From the NCBI GenBank assembly GCA_016713235.1, contig JADJPN010000002.1:124001-188000 (forward strand): a stretch of DNA of 64,000 bases. The letters are read 5' to 3'. The position numbers were made by a program, and so were the translations under genes. Shown here piece after piece: positions 8,846 through 17,389 of the stretch; position 1 is the stretch's first letter; every line of letters starts with the position of its first letter. The stretch comes from Hyphomicrobiales bacterium. Lineage in GTDB: Bacteria > Pseudomonadota > Alphaproteobacteria > Rhizobiales > Xanthobacteraceae. The notes under the pieces are model-generated. The model worked only from the letters and a program-made list of their open reading frames with translations. It was not told where the DNA came from and did not search any database.

Positions 8846-9723
8846 GCTTTGTAGCCGCCGCAATACAGGACCGCGGTCAAATCAGCATGGTCGATCCGCG
8901 CTTGTGCCGCGGCGGCGACCGCGGGCTTGGCGTGAATTGCAACACCGAGACCGGCAGCGGTGATCATGTCGAGATCGTTCGCGCCGTCGCCGATGGCGAT
9001 GGTTTCTTCCGGGTGGATATTCAGTTTTTTAGTCAGTTCCTGGAGCGTGGATAGCTTCGCGGCACGGCCAAGGATCGGCTCAGCCACTTTGCCGGATAGT
9101 TTGCCGTTTTCGACGAGCAATTCGTTGGCGCGGTTCTCGTCGAAGCCGAGCTTTTGCGCGATGACATTTGTAAACAAAGTGAAGCCGCCGGAGACGAGGC
9201 AGGTGTAGATGCTGTTCGCCTTCAGCACCTTGATCAGTTCCTTGCCGCCGGCTGCGAGCGTGATTTTCTTCTCGATGGTCTCATCGACCACTGAAAGTGG
9301 CAGGCCTTTGAGCAAAGCTACGCGCTCACGCAGCGCTGGCTCGAAGGGAAGCTCGCCCCGCATCGCGCGCTCCGTAATCGCCGCGACATGCGCTTTCAGT
9401 CCTGCAAAGTCCGCAAGCTCGTCGATGCACTCCTGGTCGATCATGGTGGAATCCATGTCGGCCACGAAGAGCTTTTTCTGGCGATATTTCGTTTCCTGCA
9501 CCACGACGTCGATCGGGGCGGGCGCGAGCGCGGCGCGGACAAGATCGCTTAATTCGCGCTCTTGGGCGTCGGGTCCCGGCGCAAAGAATATGTCGGCGGC
9601 AATTCCGGGGTTAAGCACGCTTTCCGAGATCGCGTTCGGAAGCAGCGCGCGCGCTTTTGCGATCGCGGTCGCATCGACCGCGGGTCGCTTCGGGTTGCTA
9701 ACGAGGGTAGCGACGTGAGACAT
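8842..9723 (-). CDS. serB: Phosphoserine phosphatase SerB
   Basis: Last step of serine synthesis: O-phosphoserine to serine. The protein has an N-terminal regulatory-like region (SHVATLVSNPKRP...), then a HAD domain with the nucleophile motif VADMDSTMI (DxDxT), SGGFT (motif II), and GDGANDLDM (motif IV). The ATG at 9723 is preferred, with MALM three codons upstream (9732) as the alternative; the longer upstream extension looks non-native. The start is divergent from miaA and the two start codons practically touch, so the two genes must share overlapping promoter sequence. Confidence 0.93.
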   Translation of the reverse strand: MSHVATLVSNPKRPAVDATAIAKARALLPNAISESVLNPGIAADIFFAPGPDAQERELSDLVRAALAPAPIDVVVQETKYRQKKLFVADMDSTMIDQECIDELADFAGLKAHVAAITERAMRGELPFEPALRERVALLKGLPLSVVDETIEKKITLAAGGKELIKVLKANSIYTCLVSGGFTLFTNVIAQKLGFDENRANELLVENGKLSGKVAEPILGRAAKLSTLQELTKKLNIHPEETIAIGDGANDLDMITAAGLGVAIHAKPAVAAAAQARIDHADLTAVLYCGGYKA

Positions 9724-10639
9724 GAGCGCCATGACGGTGAAAAGCGCGGTGCTTATTGCAGGGCCGACGGCGAGCGGCAAGTCCGCCCTCGCGCTGGAGG
9801 TTGCCGCGCGCACGAATGGCGTCGTGATCAACGCCGATTCCATGCAGGTCTATCGCGATCTGCGTGTCATCACCGCGCGTCCGACCGATGCAGAAATGAA
9901 CCGCGCGCCGCACCGGCTTTATGGGCATATCGGCGCAGAGGAGGTTTACTCCGCCGGCCGCTGGCTACGCGAAGCCGAAGCGGAAATTGCTTCGGCGCGT
10001 TCGAACGGAAAGTTAGCCGTCGTAATCGGTGGCACTGGGCTTTACTTCAGCGTGCTCTTGCAGGGACTCTCGGCGGTTCCGGAGGTTCCCTCCGAAGTGC
10101 GGCAGCAAGTCCGCGATCTCGGCGACAAGACAGATAATGAAGCGCTGCATGCGATGCTCGCCGCGCGTGATCCGCGCACTGCATCGGCGCTTCGCGTCTC
10201 CGACCGGCAGCGTGTTCTGCGTGCGCTCGAAGTGGTCGAAGCGACAGGCAGGGGGCTTGCGGAATGGCGTGAGGAGCCCGGCGTGCCGGTGCTGAACGCC
10301 GGCGACTATCAGGCGATATTTCTGGAAACGGAGCGCGAAGCGCTCGGTCGGCGCATCGACGCGCGCTTCGATAGCATGCTTGCGCAAGGTGCGCTTGATG
10401 AAGTGAAGGCGCTTCAAGCGCGCCAGCTAGACCCGCGCATGCCCGCGCTGAAGGCGCATGGCGTGCCGGCTTTGATCCGGTACATGAATGGCGGGATGAC
10501 GCGGGAGGAAGCTGCGGCAGAGGGCAAGCGCGACACGCGGCAATATTCGAAGCGGCAGGAGACGTGGTTTCGCAACCAGCTTCCAGAGTTTCGATGGGTA
10601 AAGCCGGAAGACGCGCTGACGTCACTCGGCCGCGCGTAA
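9722..10639 (+). CDS. miaA: tRNA dimethylallyltransferase MiaA
   Basis: Transfers a dimethylallyl group to A37 of tRNAs that read UNN codons. The 305-residue protein has the P-loop GPTASGKS (about residues 14-21), the DSMQVYRDL motif, the RPT and APHRLYGHI motifs and the GGTGLYF motif, all in family order. Start at 9722 (MSAMTVKS) or three codons later. Divergent from serB; hfq, often nearby in other proteobacteria, is not present downstream here. Confidence 0.95.
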   Translation: MSAMTVKSAVLIAGPTASGKSALALEVAARTNGVVINADSMQVYRDLRVITARPTDAEMNRAPHRLYGHIGAEEVYSAGRWLREAEAEIASARSNGKLAVVIGGTGLYFSVLLQGLSAVPEVPSEVRQQVRDLGDKTDNEALHAMLAARDPRTASALRVSDRQRVLRALEVVEATGRGLAEWREEPGVPVLNAGDYQAIFLETEREALGRRIDARFDSMLAQGALDEVKALQARQLDPRMPALKAHGVPALIRYMNGGMTREEAAAEGKRDTRQYSKRQETWFRNQLPEFRWVKPEDALTSLGRA

Positions 10640-11603
10640 TTTCTCCCGCGCGCTTTGCTTCGGCCAGAGCCATTGCGCGGCGAGTGTCGCGACCACGATC
10701 CCGCTCGTGACGAAGAACACGATCCACGCAGGACGAACGGCATCTGGAAACATCAGGTTGGCTTGCAGCACGCGCTGCCAGTTCACACCAGTGAGCGTGC
10801 CGTACCACAGCGCTTCGGCTGCGATCGTGAAGAACACCGAAGCGATTACGAGCCCAATCAGGTGCCGCAGCCGCATGTCATGCACGCGCTTCTGTACGAC
10901 GCGATAAAGCAGCAACCCAGGCGAGCAGTCCTGCCATCCAGGTCGGCTCGTAGATGTTGAGCTTTTTCTGCATCATGAAGTGAATGACCGCGAGAATGGC
11001 GATCGCATAACTCAGCCGATGCAGTTTCGCCCAGCGTGCCCCGCCGATCCGGCGAACCGAAGCGTCGGTCGAAGTCAGGCCCAGCGCCGTCATCATCAGG
11101 AGCGCGACGAAGCCGATCGTGAGGTACAGCCTGAGCACGATCTCGCGTGCGACCGTGCCGAGCGCGAAGTTTTGGTCGATCACATAGAGCAGGAAATGTG
11201 CGAGCGCGTAGAAGAACGCCGCGACGCCCAGCGTGCGGCGCATATGGATCATCTTCGGCGCATTAAAGAGCCGCCGCGCAGGACTGATACAGAGCGATAG
11301 AAACAGAAGCCGCACCGACCAGTCGCCGGTCTGGTGCGTAAGCTCGACCAGCGGCTGCGCGCCGAGATCGCGGTTGATCGCGAGCCCGAGCAGATAAAGC
11401 GCAGGCAGGCAGGCGCCGGTAAATGCGATCAGCTTGTGCGGGGAGAGGGTCCCGTTTTTTTCGCGCAGAAAAGGCAAATCTCGAGGCTCCGTTTGGAGCC
11501 AAGCTAGGCTGGTGGCGAGCCGTCTGAAACCGGGGATGAGCCACAATCCCGTGAGAACTGGTGCCGACAAAACCGGCTTGCAGGCTGGATAAGGCAGGCG
11601 CAT
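10622..11603 (-). CDS. msrQ: MsrQ-type heme-binding membrane protein (YedZ), frameshifted
   Basis: Inner-membrane heme b protein that passes quinol electrons to MsrP, which repairs periplasmic methionine sulfoxide. The main part has the ferric-reductase-like core: LTHQTGDWSVRLLFLSL, FFYALAHFLLYV, and ARWAKLHRLSYAIAILAVIHF, giving the family's conserved His residues. The frame breaks near 10913. Removing one base from GGGTTGCTG restores AWVLLYRVVQK and joins it to the second half (AEALWYGTLTGVNW), which ends at 10622. Conserved sequence begins around 11482; the ATG at 11603 is only one option for the start. No msrP is seen in the window. The last 18 bases overlap the end of miaA. Confidence 0.7.
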
Positions 11604-11609
11604 AAACGC

Positions 11610-11638
11610 TTGACGGCGTTGGCGAGGGCCATTAGGGT
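11610..11638 (+). promoter_or_regulatory. Sigma-70-like promoter candidate for ilvB leader
   Basis: TTGACG (11610-11615), a 17-base spacer, and TAGGGT (11633-11638) lie about 32 bases before the leader peptide start. The spacing is ideal and the -35 box strong, but the -10 box is a poor match. Confidence 0.45.
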
Positions 11639-11669
11639 CCGCGCAACTTTTGAACGGTATAGAAGACCC

Positions 11670-11720
11670 ATGAGCAAGATTATTCTCGTAGTAGGAGGGC
11701 GCACCCCCCGCACGGCTTGA
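11670..11720 (+). CDS. ilvB leader peptide
   Basis: A 16-codon reading frame encodes MSKIILVVGGRTPRTA, with Ile-Ile-Leu-Val-Val in a row: all three branched-chain amino acids that the downstream pathway makes. It is followed by a GC hairpin and then a hairpin with a T-run, and lies 120 bases before ilvB. This is the classic layout of ribosome-mediated attenuation: stalling at scarce Ile/Leu/Val codons would prevent the terminator from forming. The start has only a weak AGAAGA ribosome site. The call rests on sequence and position. Confidence 0.8.
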   Translation: MSKIILVVGGRTPRTA

Positions 11721-11773
11721 ACAAGCCGGGCAAGGTGAGGTGGTGCGCAAAGGGGTCTTTCGGGGCCCCTTTT
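11713..11773 (+). terminator. ilvB transcription attenuator
   Basis: A perfect 6-bp hairpin CGGCTT-GAAC-AAGCCG (11713-11728) overlaps the leader stop. An alternative pairing joins GCGCACC (11699-11705) in the leader with GGTGCGC (11742-11748). The terminator stem GGGGTC / GGCCCC (11752-11757 with 11764-11769) is followed by TTTT and a T-rich stretch. The mutually exclusive pairings fit a pause / antiterminator / terminator scheme for control by branched-chain amino acids. Confidence 0.7.
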
Positions 11774-11840
11774 CGATTCTTGGCATCGAGAAATACTGGA
11801 CGAGAGCAACCGAAACAAAGACGAACTGGTGGAGCGGACG

Positions 11841-13601
11841 ATGAGCAACGAGATGACTGGCGCGGAAATGGTGGTGAAGGCGCTCGCGGAGCAGGGCGTG
11901 AAGCACCTGTTCGGATATCCGGGTGGTGCGGTCCTTCCGATTTACGACGCGCTGTTTCAGCAGAAGGAATTGCAGCACATCCTCGTCCGCCACGAGCAGG
12001 GCGCGGTGCATGCAGCCGAAGGCTATGCCCGCTCATCCGGCAAGGTCGGCGCGGTGCTCGTCACCTCCGGCCCCGGTGCGACCAATGCAGTCACTGGCCT
12101 CGTCGACGCGCTGATGGATTCGATCCCGATCGTCGTGATCACCGGGCAGGTGCCGACGCATCTGATCGGCAATGACGCCTTCCAGGAATGCGACACGGTC
12201 GGCATCACGCGCCCCTGCACGAAACACAATTATCTCGTCAAGGACGTGAACGATCTGTCGCGCATCCTGCACGAGGCGTTCTACATCGCGGGCTCAGGCC
12301 GCCCCGGTCCGGTCGTGGTCGACATCCCGAAGGACATTCAATTCGCGAAGGGCAAATACACCAGCGCGAAGAATGTCCAGCACAAGTCCTACAAGCCGAA
12401 ACTCAAGGGCGACATGGCGAAGATCCAGGCCGCTGTCGAGTTGATGAAGAACGCGAAGCGCCCGGTGTTCTACACCGGCGGCGGCATCATCAATTCGGGC
12501 AACGAGGCTTCGGTACTCTTGCGCGAGCTGGCGAAGCTCACCGGCTATCCGATCACGTCGACGCTGATGGGGCTCGGCGCCTATCCGGCGGCCGATCCGC
12601 AGTGGCTCGGCATGCTCGGTATGCACGGCACTTACGAAGCGAACTGGGCGATGCATGATTGCGACGTCATGATCTGCATCGGCGCGCGCTTCGACGACCG
12701 CATCACTGGCCGTTTAGACGCCTTCGCGCCGCATTCGAAAAAGATCCATGTCGATATCGACGCATCCTCGATCAACAAGAACGTGAAGGTCGATATTCCG
12801 ATCATTGGCGATTGCGCGCATGTGCTGGAAGACATGGTGCGGCTGTGGCGCACGTCCTCCGCGCAGCCGGACAAGAAGGCGCTTGCCGACTGGTGGACGC
12901 AGATCAACAAGTGGCGCGCGCGCAAATCGCTCAACTACACGAAATCGAGCGATGTGATTAAGCCGCAATACGCAGTCGAGCGCCTTTATGAGCTGACCAA
13001 GGATCGCGACACCTACATCACCACCGAAGTGGGCCAGCATCAGATGTGGGCCGCGCAGCATCTGCATTTCCAGGAGCCGCGCCGCTGGATGACTTCCGGC
13101 GGTCTCGGCACCATGGGTTATGGCCTTCCGGCAGCGGTCGGCGTGCAGCTCGCGCATCCGAAGTCGCTTGTCATCGACGTCGCTGGCGAGGCGTCGGTGC
13201 TGATGACGATGCAGGAAATCTCGACGGCGGTGCAGTTCAACCTGCCGGTCAAGGTATTCATCCTGAACAACGAGTACATGGGCATGGTCAGGCAGTGGCA
13301 GGAACTGCTGCATGGCGGTCGCTACTCGGAATCCTACTCAGAGGCACTGCCCGATTTCGTGAAATTGGCCGAGGCTTATCATGCGGTCGGCATCCGCTGC
13401 TCGAAGCCCGGCGAACTCGACGACGCGATCAAGGAGATGATCAACGTCGACAAGCCGGTGATCTTCGATTGTCTCGTCGATAAGGCCGAGAACTGCTTCC
13501 CGATGATCCCGTCGGGCCGCGCGCATAACGAAATGATCCTGGGTGACGCCGCCGAAAGCATCGGCGAAGCGGTCACCGAAGAAGGAAAGATGTTGGTGTA
13601 A
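11841..13601 (+). CDS. ilvB: Acetolactate synthase large subunit
   Basis: Thiamine-diphosphate enzyme that condenses two pyruvates, or pyruvate and 2-oxobutyrate, in the first common step of valine, leucine and isoleucine synthesis. The 586-residue protein has the N-terminal ThDP domain (GYPGGAVLPIYDAL, catalytic Glu in VRHEQGAVHAAEGYA), the central FAD-binding domain, and the C-terminal ThDP/Mg motif with NNEYMGMVRQWQ. The ATG at 11841 is preferred over the GTG at 11829 because GGAG lies seven bases before it. ilvN follows directly. Expression is probably controlled by the attenuator upstream. Confidence 0.96.
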   Translation: MSNEMTGAEMVVKALAEQGVKHLFGYPGGAVLPIYDALFQQKELQHILVRHEQGAVHAAEGYARSSGKVGAVLVTSGPGATNAVTGLVDALMDSIPIVVITGQVPTHLIGNDAFQECDTVGITRPCTKHNYLVKDVNDLSRILHEAFYIAGSGRPGPVVVDIPKDIQFAKGKYTSAKNVQHKSYKPKLKGDMAKIQAAVELMKNAKRPVFYTGGGIINSGNEASVLLRELAKLTGYPITSTLMGLGAYPAADPQWLGMLGMHGTYEANWAMHDCDVMICIGARFDDRITGRLDAFAPHSKKIHVDIDASSINKNVKVDIPIIGDCAHVLEDMVRLWRTSSAQPDKKALADWWTQINKWRARKSLNYTKSSDVIKPQYAVERLYELTKDRDTYITTEVGQHQMWAAQHLHFQEPRRWMTSGGLGTMGYGLPAAVGVQLAHPKSLVIDVAGEASVLMTMQEISTAVQFNLPVKVFILNNEYMGMVRQWQELLHGGRYSESYSEALPDFVKLAEAYHAVGIRCSKPGELDDAIKEMINVDKPVIFDCLVDKAENCFPMIPSGRAHNEMILGDAAESIGEAVTEEGKMLV

Positions 13602-14155
13602 TGAATATGGCAGTCATCCCGACCACCACCCATTATCCGTCACCGCAAACCGACGAGCGCGAGCAGCGGCGCACGCTCTCTGTCCTCGTCGATAACGAGC
13701 CGGGCGTGCTTGCACGCGTCATCGGCCTGTTTTCGGGCCGCGGCTATAACATCGACTCGCTCACGGTGTCCGAGACCGAGCACGAGAAGCATCTGTCGCG
13801 GATCACGGTCGCGACCACCGGCAAGCCGATGGTGATCGAGCAGATCAAGCATCAGCTAGAGCGGCTCGTCCCCGTGCATCGCGTCGTCGATCTTACCGAA
13901 AGCGGGCGCGCGCTCGAGCGAGAGCTTGCGCTGGTCAAGGTCGCGGGCAAGGGCGAAGCGCGCGTCGAAGCGCTGCGGCTTGCCGATGCATTCCGTGCGT
14001 GCGTGATCGACGCCACCACCGAGAGCTTCATTTTCGAATTGACCGGCAAGAGCGACAAAATCGATCAGTTTCTGATTTTGATGGAGCCGCTCGGTCTGAT
14101 CGAGTGCTCGCGCACCGGTATTGCCGCGATCGCGCGTGGTCCGGAGGGGATGTAA
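13601..14155 (+). CDS. ilvN: Acetolactate synthase small (regulatory) subunit
   Basis: Regulatory subunit that confers valine feedback inhibition on IlvB. The 184-residue protein begins with an ACT domain (RTLSVLVDNEPGVLARVIGLFSGRGYNIDSL is split over about residues 25-55) and a second C-terminal ACT-like domain. The ATG overlaps the ilvB stop by one base (TAATG), so the pair is translationally coupled. Confidence 0.95.
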   Translation: MNMAVIPTTTHYPSPQTDEREQRRTLSVLVDNEPGVLARVIGLFSGRGYNIDSLTVSETEHEKHLSRITVATTGKPMVIEQIKHQLERLVPVHRVVDLTESGRALERELALVKVAGKGEARVEALRLADAFRACVIDATTESFIFELTGKSDKIDQFLILMEPLGLIECSRTGIAAIARGPEGM

Positions 14156-14169
14156 GAGCGCAACGCTCC

Positions 14170-15378
14170 GTGCGCGATATCGCAATCTGCGGCTGTGGGC
14201 CGGCCGGGCTTTCCGCGGCCCTGTTCCTGCATCGCGCTGGTCATCGCGTTACGTTGTTCGAACGCTTCAGCGAGCCAAAGCCGCTCGGCTCGGGCTTGAT
14301 GCTGCAGATGACGGGCTTGCACGTGCTCGAGCGTTTGGGCTTGCGTGAAGCGATTCATGCGCGCGGGCATCGTGTCGATCGCTTCGTCGGGCGCGTGGTG
14401 CCGTCCGGCCGTCTAGTTCTCGATGTCAGATACAACGTGCTTCGCGGCGATCAATATGCGCTGGCGGTACATCGTGGTGCGCTGTTCGAGGTGCTCTTCA
14501 ACGAAGTACGGCGTGCGGGTATTGCGCTCGAAGCCAATTTTGAATTGCAGACGATCGATATGATCTCCGGCGGCCGCGGCGCTCTTGTCGACAGCAAAGG
14601 TAGACGCGTGGGATCGTTCGATCTCGTCGTCGATGCGCTCGGCTCGCGCTCACCGACGCTGCCGCAGTTCTACCGGCTGCGCACTGAGTCACTCGACTAC
14701 GGCGCGCTTTGGGCGACTTTGCCGATGCCGCCAGCCCGGTTTCAACCGAACACGCTTGAGCAACGCTACCAGCGCGCGAGTGTCATGATCGGGGTCTTGC
14801 CGGTCGGACGCCATGGCGGCGTTTCGGAAGATCAGGTCACGTTCTTCTGGAGTTTGCGCGGCCGGGATTTCGAGGCGTGGCGGCAGGCAGGGCTTGATGC
14901 CTGGAAAGATCGTGTGCGGTCGTTGTGGCCAGAGACGGACGTGCTGCTAAATGGGATTTCCAGCGCAGAGCAGCTCGTGTTCGCGCGATATTCGCATCAC
15001 ACGTTGCGGCAGCCGTATTTCGGCAATGTCGCAACCATTGGAGACGCCGCGCACTCGACCAGTCCACAACTTGGGCAGGGCGCCAACATGGCGATGCTTG
15101 ATGCGGCGGCACTTGCCGATGCGCTTACGGAACATGCGGACATGTCACATGCACTCGCGGGATATGCGAAAAAGCGCCGTCTGCATATCCGACTATATCA
15201 GGCGCTTAGCGCTGCGTTCACGCCGTTCTACCAATCCAATAGCCGTGCGCTTCCGTTCGTTCGAGATATTCTGGTTGCGCCGACCATGCGGATGCCATTT
15301 GTTTCGCGTTTGCTCGCATCCATGGTCGTCGGATCGTGGGGATTGCGGATGGATCGAAACGGTGCGCCGCGCGTTTAG
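14170..15378 (+). CDS. FAD-dependent oxidoreductase (UbiH/salicylate-hydroxylase fold)
   Basis: A group A flavin monooxygenase-like protein of about 402 residues. The dinucleotide-binding motif is at the N-terminus (AICGCGPAGLSAALFL, residues 4-19), with the typical GDAAHSTSPQLGQGANMA motif near residue 294. A GTG at 14170 is chosen because it puts the nucleotide-binding strand at the N-terminus; the longer upstream frame overlaps ilvN and looks spurious. The substrate cannot be told from the sequence. It follows ilvN by 14 bases, but no functional link to branched-chain synthesis is evident. Confidence 0.82.
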   Translation: MRDIAICGCGPAGLSAALFLHRAGHRVTLFERFSEPKPLGSGLMLQMTGLHVLERLGLREAIHARGHRVDRFVGRVVPSGRLVLDVRYNVLRGDQYALAVHRGALFEVLFNEVRRAGIALEANFELQTIDMISGGRGALVDSKGRRVGSFDLVVDALGSRSPTLPQFYRLRTESLDYGALWATLPMPPARFQPNTLEQRYQRASVMIGVLPVGRHGGVSEDQVTFFWSLRGRDFEAWRQAGLDAWKDRVRSLWPETDVLLNGISSAEQLVFARYSHHTLRQPYFGNVATIGDAAHSTSPQLGQGANMAMLDAAALADALTEHADMSHALAGYAKKRRLHIRLYQALSAAFTPFYQSNSRALPFVRDILVAPTMRMPFVSRLLASMVVGSWGLRMDRNGAPRV

Positions 15379-15411
15379 TGCTTCGGCTGAAGTTACATCC
15401 AAGGGCGCATC

Positions 15412-16167
15412 ATGGAATTCGGCGCGGACTTCTGGACATTCGTGGCGATCGGAATCTTTGCACAGCTGGTAGACGGCGCATTGGGCATGGCGTTTGGCGT
15501 GATCGGTTCGTCAGTCTTGATGGCAACTGGCGTTGCGCCGGCACAGGCGAGCGCGATGATCCATATCGCGGAGATATTCACGACCGCCGCATCCGGCGCC
15601 TCGCACATGGCGGCGCAGAACGTTTCCTGGAGCATCGTGAAACGCATCGCCATTCCCGGTGTGATCGGCGGCATTGCCGGCGCGACGGTGCTCTCGAACG
15701 TAGACGGGAAAGCCATCGCGCCATTCGTGAACGGCTATCTGCTTCTGATCGGCATTTTGATTTTGGTCCGGTCTTTTCGGGCGTTCGCGGAAATCGAAGC
15801 GAGCAGGCGGGGCATGCCTATCATCGGCTTTACGGGAGGCACATTGGACGCCATAGGTGGCGGCGGCTGGGGGCCCGTGGTGACCTCGACTTTAATCGGC
15901 ACCGGCCATGTGCCGCGCTATGTCATCGGGTCCGTCAGCCTTACCGAGTTTTTCGTGACGGTTGCGACGTCGGCGACCTTCATCGTCACCATCGGAATTG
16001 CCGATCTGTCGCCGGTCGTACCGCTCATTCTGGGCGGCCTGATTGCCGCGCCGTTCGCGGGATTGATCGCGCGGGTGGCGCCGACGCGCATCCTGATGGC
16101 CGTGGTCGGGCTCCTGGTCATAGGCCTCGCGCTGCGGTCATTGCTGCGCTATTTCGGCATGCTTTAG
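15412..16167 (+). CDS. TauE/SafE family sulfite/sulfoacetate exporter-like permease
   Basis: A 251-residue membrane protein with seven to eight hydrophobic segments and the family's GALGMAFGV and GGTLDAIGGGGWGPV motifs. Family members move small anions such as sulfite or sulfoacetate; the substrate here is unknown. It starts 33 bases after the flavoprotein gene and may be co-transcribed with it. Confidence 0.85.
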   Translation: MEFGADFWTFVAIGIFAQLVDGALGMAFGVIGSSVLMATGVAPAQASAMIHIAEIFTTAASGASHMAAQNVSWSIVKRIAIPGVIGGIAGATVLSNVDGKAIAPFVNGYLLLIGILILVRSFRAFAEIEASRRGMPIIGFTGGTLDAIGGGGWGPVVTSTLIGTGHVPRYVIGSVSLTEFFVTVATSATFIVTIGIADLSPVVPLILGGLIAAPFAGLIARVAPTRILMAVVGLLVIGLALRSLLRYFGML

Positions 16168-16202
16168 CGGGGGTTGCGGGGTATCGCCGGTACATTTAGT
16201 TG

Positions 16203-16251
16203 AAGCATGGCCCGGTCCGAAAACCGGGTTCCACTTTTCGGGGCCATGCTT
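16203..16251. repeat. Interspersed palindromic element
   Basis: A 49-base imperfect palindrome with outer arms AAGCATGGCCC / GGGCCATGCTT and an inner part CCGAAAACCGGGTTCCAC. It resembles the short palindromic intergenic repeats (GCATGATC...GAAAAGTGGAAACCGG type) that are scattered through Rhizobiales genomes; that link is from memory. It lies between tauE and ilvC, and no second copy was noticed in the window. Confidence 0.65.
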
Positions 16252-16316
16252 TAGAACCCCGGCGGAAATCATCATCGAGCGGAAAAAGCCGCGCGCCTTA
16301 CGGGGGTTAGAAGACC

Positions 16317-17336
16317 ATGCGTGTTTATTACGATCGCGACGCCGACCTGAATCTGATCAAGGGCAAGAAGGTCGCTGTTGTCGGCTATGGCAGCCAGGGG
16401 CACGCGCATGTGCTGAACCTGCGCGATAGCGGCGTGAAGGAAGTCGCGGTCGCGCTGCGCAAGGGTTCGCAAGGCGTCAAGAAAGCCGAAGGCGAAAAAC
16501 TCAAGGTGATGGAAGTCGCGGAAGCCGCGAAGTGGGCCGACGTGATCATGATGCTGACGCCCGACGAATTGCAGGGCGACATCTATCGCGATCACCTGCA
16601 TGCCAACATGAAGGAAGGCGCGGCGCTCCTCTTCGCGCACGGCCTCAACGTTCATTTCAATCTGATCGAGCCGCGCCCGGACATTGACGTGCTCATGATC
16701 GCGCCGAAGGGCCCGGGCCACACCGTGCGCTCCGAATATCTGCGTGGCGGCGGCGTGCCGTGCCTGATCGCGATTCACAAAGACGCGTCCGGTAACGCGC
16801 ACGATCTCGGCCTCTCGTATGCGTCGGCGATCGGCGGCGGGCGCGCCGGCATCATCGAGACGACCTTCAAGGAAGAATGCGAAACCGATCTGTTCGGCGA
16901 ACAGGTCGTGCTGTGCGGCGGTCTCGTCGAACTCATCCGCGCCGGTTACGAAACGCTGGTCGAAGCCGGCTACGCGCCGGAGATGGCCTATTTCGAGTGC
17001 CTGCACGAAGTGAAGCTGATCGTCGACCTGATCTTCGAAGGCGGCATCGCGAACATGAACTACTCGATCTCGAACACCGCGGAGTACGGCGAATACGTCA
17101 CCGGCCCGCGCATCATCACCGCCGAAACCAAGGCCGAGATGAAGCGCGTGCTCAACGACATTCAGACCGGCAAGTTCACGCGCGACTGGATGCTCGAGAA
17201 CAAGGTCAACCAGGCTTCGTTCAAGGCAACCCGCGCCAGACTCGCGCAGCATCCGATCGAGGAGGTTGGCGCCAAGCTCCGCGATATGATGCCCTGGATC
17301 AAGGCGAAGGCGCTCGTGGACAAGAGCAAGAACTAA
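16317..17336 (+). CDS. ilvC: Ketol-acid reductoisomerase
   Basis: NADPH- and Mg-dependent isomerisation and reduction of acetolactate or acetohydroxybutyrate. The 339-residue class I protein starts MRVYYDRDADLNLIKGKKV, then has the Rossmann motif GYGSQGHAH (about residues 23-31). The knotted C-terminal domain carries the metal ligands in ETDLFGEQ and CLHEVKLIVDLIFEGG. It is separated from ilvBN by two unrelated genes and has its own strong terminator. Confidence 0.97.
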   Translation: MRVYYDRDADLNLIKGKKVAVVGYGSQGHAHVLNLRDSGVKEVAVALRKGSQGVKKAEGEKLKVMEVAEAAKWADVIMMLTPDELQGDIYRDHLHANMKEGAALLFAHGLNVHFNLIEPRPDIDVLMIAPKGPGHTVRSEYLRGGGVPCLIAIHKDASGNAHDLGLSYASAIGGGRAGIIETTFKEECETDLFGEQVVLCGGLVELIRAGYETLVEAGYAPEMAYFECLHEVKLIVDLIFEGGIANMNYSISNTAEYGEYVTGPRIITAETKAEMKRVLNDIQTGKFTRDWMLENKVNQASFKATRARLAQHPIEEVGAKLRDMMPWIKAKALVDKSKN

Positions 17337-17346
17337 AGATCAAAAT

Positions 17347-17376
17347 CGCCGGGCACCGCCCGGCGGTTTCATTTTA
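17347..17376 (+). terminator. Rho-independent terminator after ilvC
   Basis: An 8-bp GC stem (CGCCGGGC / GCCCGGCG) with an ACC loop, followed by GTTTCATTTT, begins 10 bases after the ilvC stop. Confidence 0.85.
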
Positions 17377-17389
17377 AGGGAGCTGGCGC

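Noticed and set aside
11604..12011. N-terminal extension of msrQ over the ilvB leader and ilvB start.
   Set aside because: Sequence before about 11600 has no MsrQ-like content and overlaps ilvB and its attenuator.
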